NCBI GenBank assembly: GCA_026225415.1
Contig: JAMFSS010000004.1
Span: forward strand, 1-64,000
Reading direction: 5' to 3'
DNA length: 64,000 nt
Origin: Alphaproteobacteria bacterium
GTDB lineage: Bacteria; Pseudomonadota; Alphaproteobacteria; UBA9219
Made by a program: the position numbers and the translations under genes. The notes beneath the pieces are model-generated. The model was not told the origin of the DNA, searched no databases, and was given only the letters and a program-made list of their open reading frames with translations. Numbering within the stretch: the stretch's first letter is position 1; each line of letters starts with the position of its first letter. Of this stretch, positions 63,166 to 64,000 are shown in pieces.

Positions 63166-64000
63166 ATGACCCCGATTACCGAATTTGCCCCGGCCAAACT
63201 GAACCTGTACCTGCATATCACGGGGCGGGCGGATAATGGCTATCATGATCTCGACAGTCTGGTGGCGTTCGCCAGCATCGGCGATGTGGTGCAATTGACG
63301 CAAGCCGCAGAATTCGGGTTTGATATCATAGGCTCCCATGCCGGTTTTCTTACCGGCGATAATCACGAAGACAATCTGGTGGTCAAGGCGGCGCGGTCTT
63401 TGGCGGCGTTGGTTGGCCGCGATTTGGATGCGCAAATTGTTTTGACTAAAAACCTGCCGGTCGCTTCGGGCATTGGTGGCGGGTCTGCTGATGCCGCCGC
63501 GGTGTTGCGTGCGCTGGCGCGGCATTGGGGTTTGGCGCATGATGATCCGCGTCTGGCGGAAGCGGCGGCAAAACATGGACAGGATGTGCCTGTTTGTTTG
63601 CGCACCGAAAATAATTACATGACCGCAACCGGCGTGATACCTGCGCCAAAATTACCGCGTGCGGATATTGTGTTGGTTAACCCCAATCGCGGATTATCGA
63701 CACCCGATGTTTACGGCGAATATCGCCGTGGCGGCGATGCGTTTTCACCATTGGCGCGTTTGACGCACGCGCCCGAAAATCTCGATGATCTGATCGAGGC
63801 GTTGCGGTTGCGCAGCAATGATCTGTATGCGCCCGCCTGCCGGTTGATGCCGGAAATTATTGACATGATCGAGGCGTTGCGCGCGACAAAGGGATGTTTA
63901 TTGCCGCGCATGTCGGGCAGCGGTGCGACTTGTTTCGGTATTTACCGCGATACGCAGGCGGCGCGGGATGCGGCGCAGGCAATCCGCGATGACTACCCCG
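63166..64000 (+). CDS. ispE: 4-diphosphocytidyl-2-C-methyl-D-erythritol kinase IspE (3' end outside the window)
   Basis: About 278 residues are visible, open to the window edge; it needs only a few more. ATG 63166 (MTPITEFAPAKLNLYL) is preferred, and an in-frame ATG at 63136 is the alternative. IspE is the GHMP kinase that phosphorylates CDP-ME in the non-mevalonate isoprenoid pathway. The EFAPAKLNLYLHI start, GYHDLDSL substrate loop, ATP-binding PVASGIGGGSADAAA and the late RMSGSGATCFGIY are all as expected. Divergent from the sensor kinase. No start-site Shine-Dalgarno is obvious. Confidence 0.95.
   Translation, partial: MTPITEFAPAKLNLYLHITGRADNGYHDLDSLVAFASIGDVVQLTQAAEFGFDIIGSHAGFLTGDNHEDNLVVKAARSLAALVGRDLDAQIVLTKNLPVASGIGGGSADAAAVLRALARHWGLAHDDPRLAEAAAKHGQDVPVCLRTENNYMTATGVIPAPKLPRADIVLVNPNRGLSTPDVYGEYRRGGDAFSPLARLTHAPENLDDLIEALRLRSNDLYAPACRLMPEIIDMIEALRATKGCLLPRMSGSGATCFGIYRDTQAARDAAQAIRDDYP

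Noticed and set aside
1-64000. tRNA or rRNA genes
   Set aside because: I looked for T-loop GTTCRAATC patterns and conserved rRNA stretches in the intergenic gaps and saw none; a covariance-model scan would settle it.

Overview
The window looks like a chromosomal stretch of an alphaproteobacterium of moderate-to-high G+C content. Supporting signs are purN-purM next to a DUF2066 gene, DUF3576 near leuS-lptE, xerD facing aroK, grpE-dnaK, motA-motB, a divergent polysaccharide deacetylase followed by rppH, acpS-pdxJ, an HpnL-type flippase and a very long TipN/GPR-type coiled-coil protein. The cysteine-rich surface repeats and gene mix fit a Rhodospirillales- or Micavibrionales-like lineage, but no rRNA or tRNA is present to settle this. 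Most of the window is dense core genome in short operons; all genes are read here from sequence alone.

Layout. 1-1810: a surface-protein pair (Ig-like tail fragment and a secreted Cys-rich repeat protein). 1835-6605 (minus): a 53-aa membrane protein, a 668-aa exported protein, xerD, nadD, rsfS, rlmH. 6668-10387: aroK, rsmA, a single-pass membrane protein, a MarR-type regulator with an operator-like palindrome, recF. 10411-11608: a small unknown gene and an 850-base noncoding, homopolymer-rich stretch. 11609-17104: polyprenyl glycosylphosphotransferase, glycerol-3-phosphate cytidylyltransferase, aroA, fadD, DUF983. 17137-19764: grpE-dnaK with a strong terminator. 19778-24062: holA, a divergent RelA/SpoT homologue whose HD pair is lost, and small genes including a miniature flagellar rod-like protein. 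24052-26691: purN, purM, DUF2066. 26744-27968: a low-G+C AAA ATPase with an apparently leaderless promoter. 28016-34408: the operon leuS-lptE-(STT3-like membrane glycosyltransferase)-glmM, in which the last 590 bases of leuS have clearly lower G+C. 34506-38646: TPR-glycosyltransferase, DUF3576 lipoprotein, porin. 38790-42375: HpnL flippase, engB, a 103-aa protein, recX, a parvulin. 42645-44335: two SDR paralogues, each with its own promoter and terminator. 44502-53239: motA-motB, polysaccharide deacetylase, rppH, KirBac potassium channel, acpS, unknown, pdxJ, mutS. 53673-60737: a 2354-residue membrane-anchored coiled-coil protein with exact-period repeats. 60738-64000: a palindromic repeat element, a small periplasmic protein, a sensor kinase and the start of ispE.

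How they fit together. Much of the content is envelope-related: polysaccharide initiation (glycosylphosphotransferase, cytidylyltransferase), sugar-nucleotide supply (glmM), LPS assembly (lptE), putative protein or glycan glycosylation (STT3-like and TPR-GT proteins), porin, parvulin, flippase and stator. The rest is translation and replication housekeeping (leuS, rlmH, rsfS, rsmA, recF, holA, mutS, xerD). The least ordinary items are the giant polarity-type coiled-coil protein, the degenerate RSH protein, the STT3-like gene inside the leuS operon, the compositional break inside leuS, and the AT-rich ATPase. No CRISPR array, prophage, IS transposase, rRNA or tRNA gene was seen.
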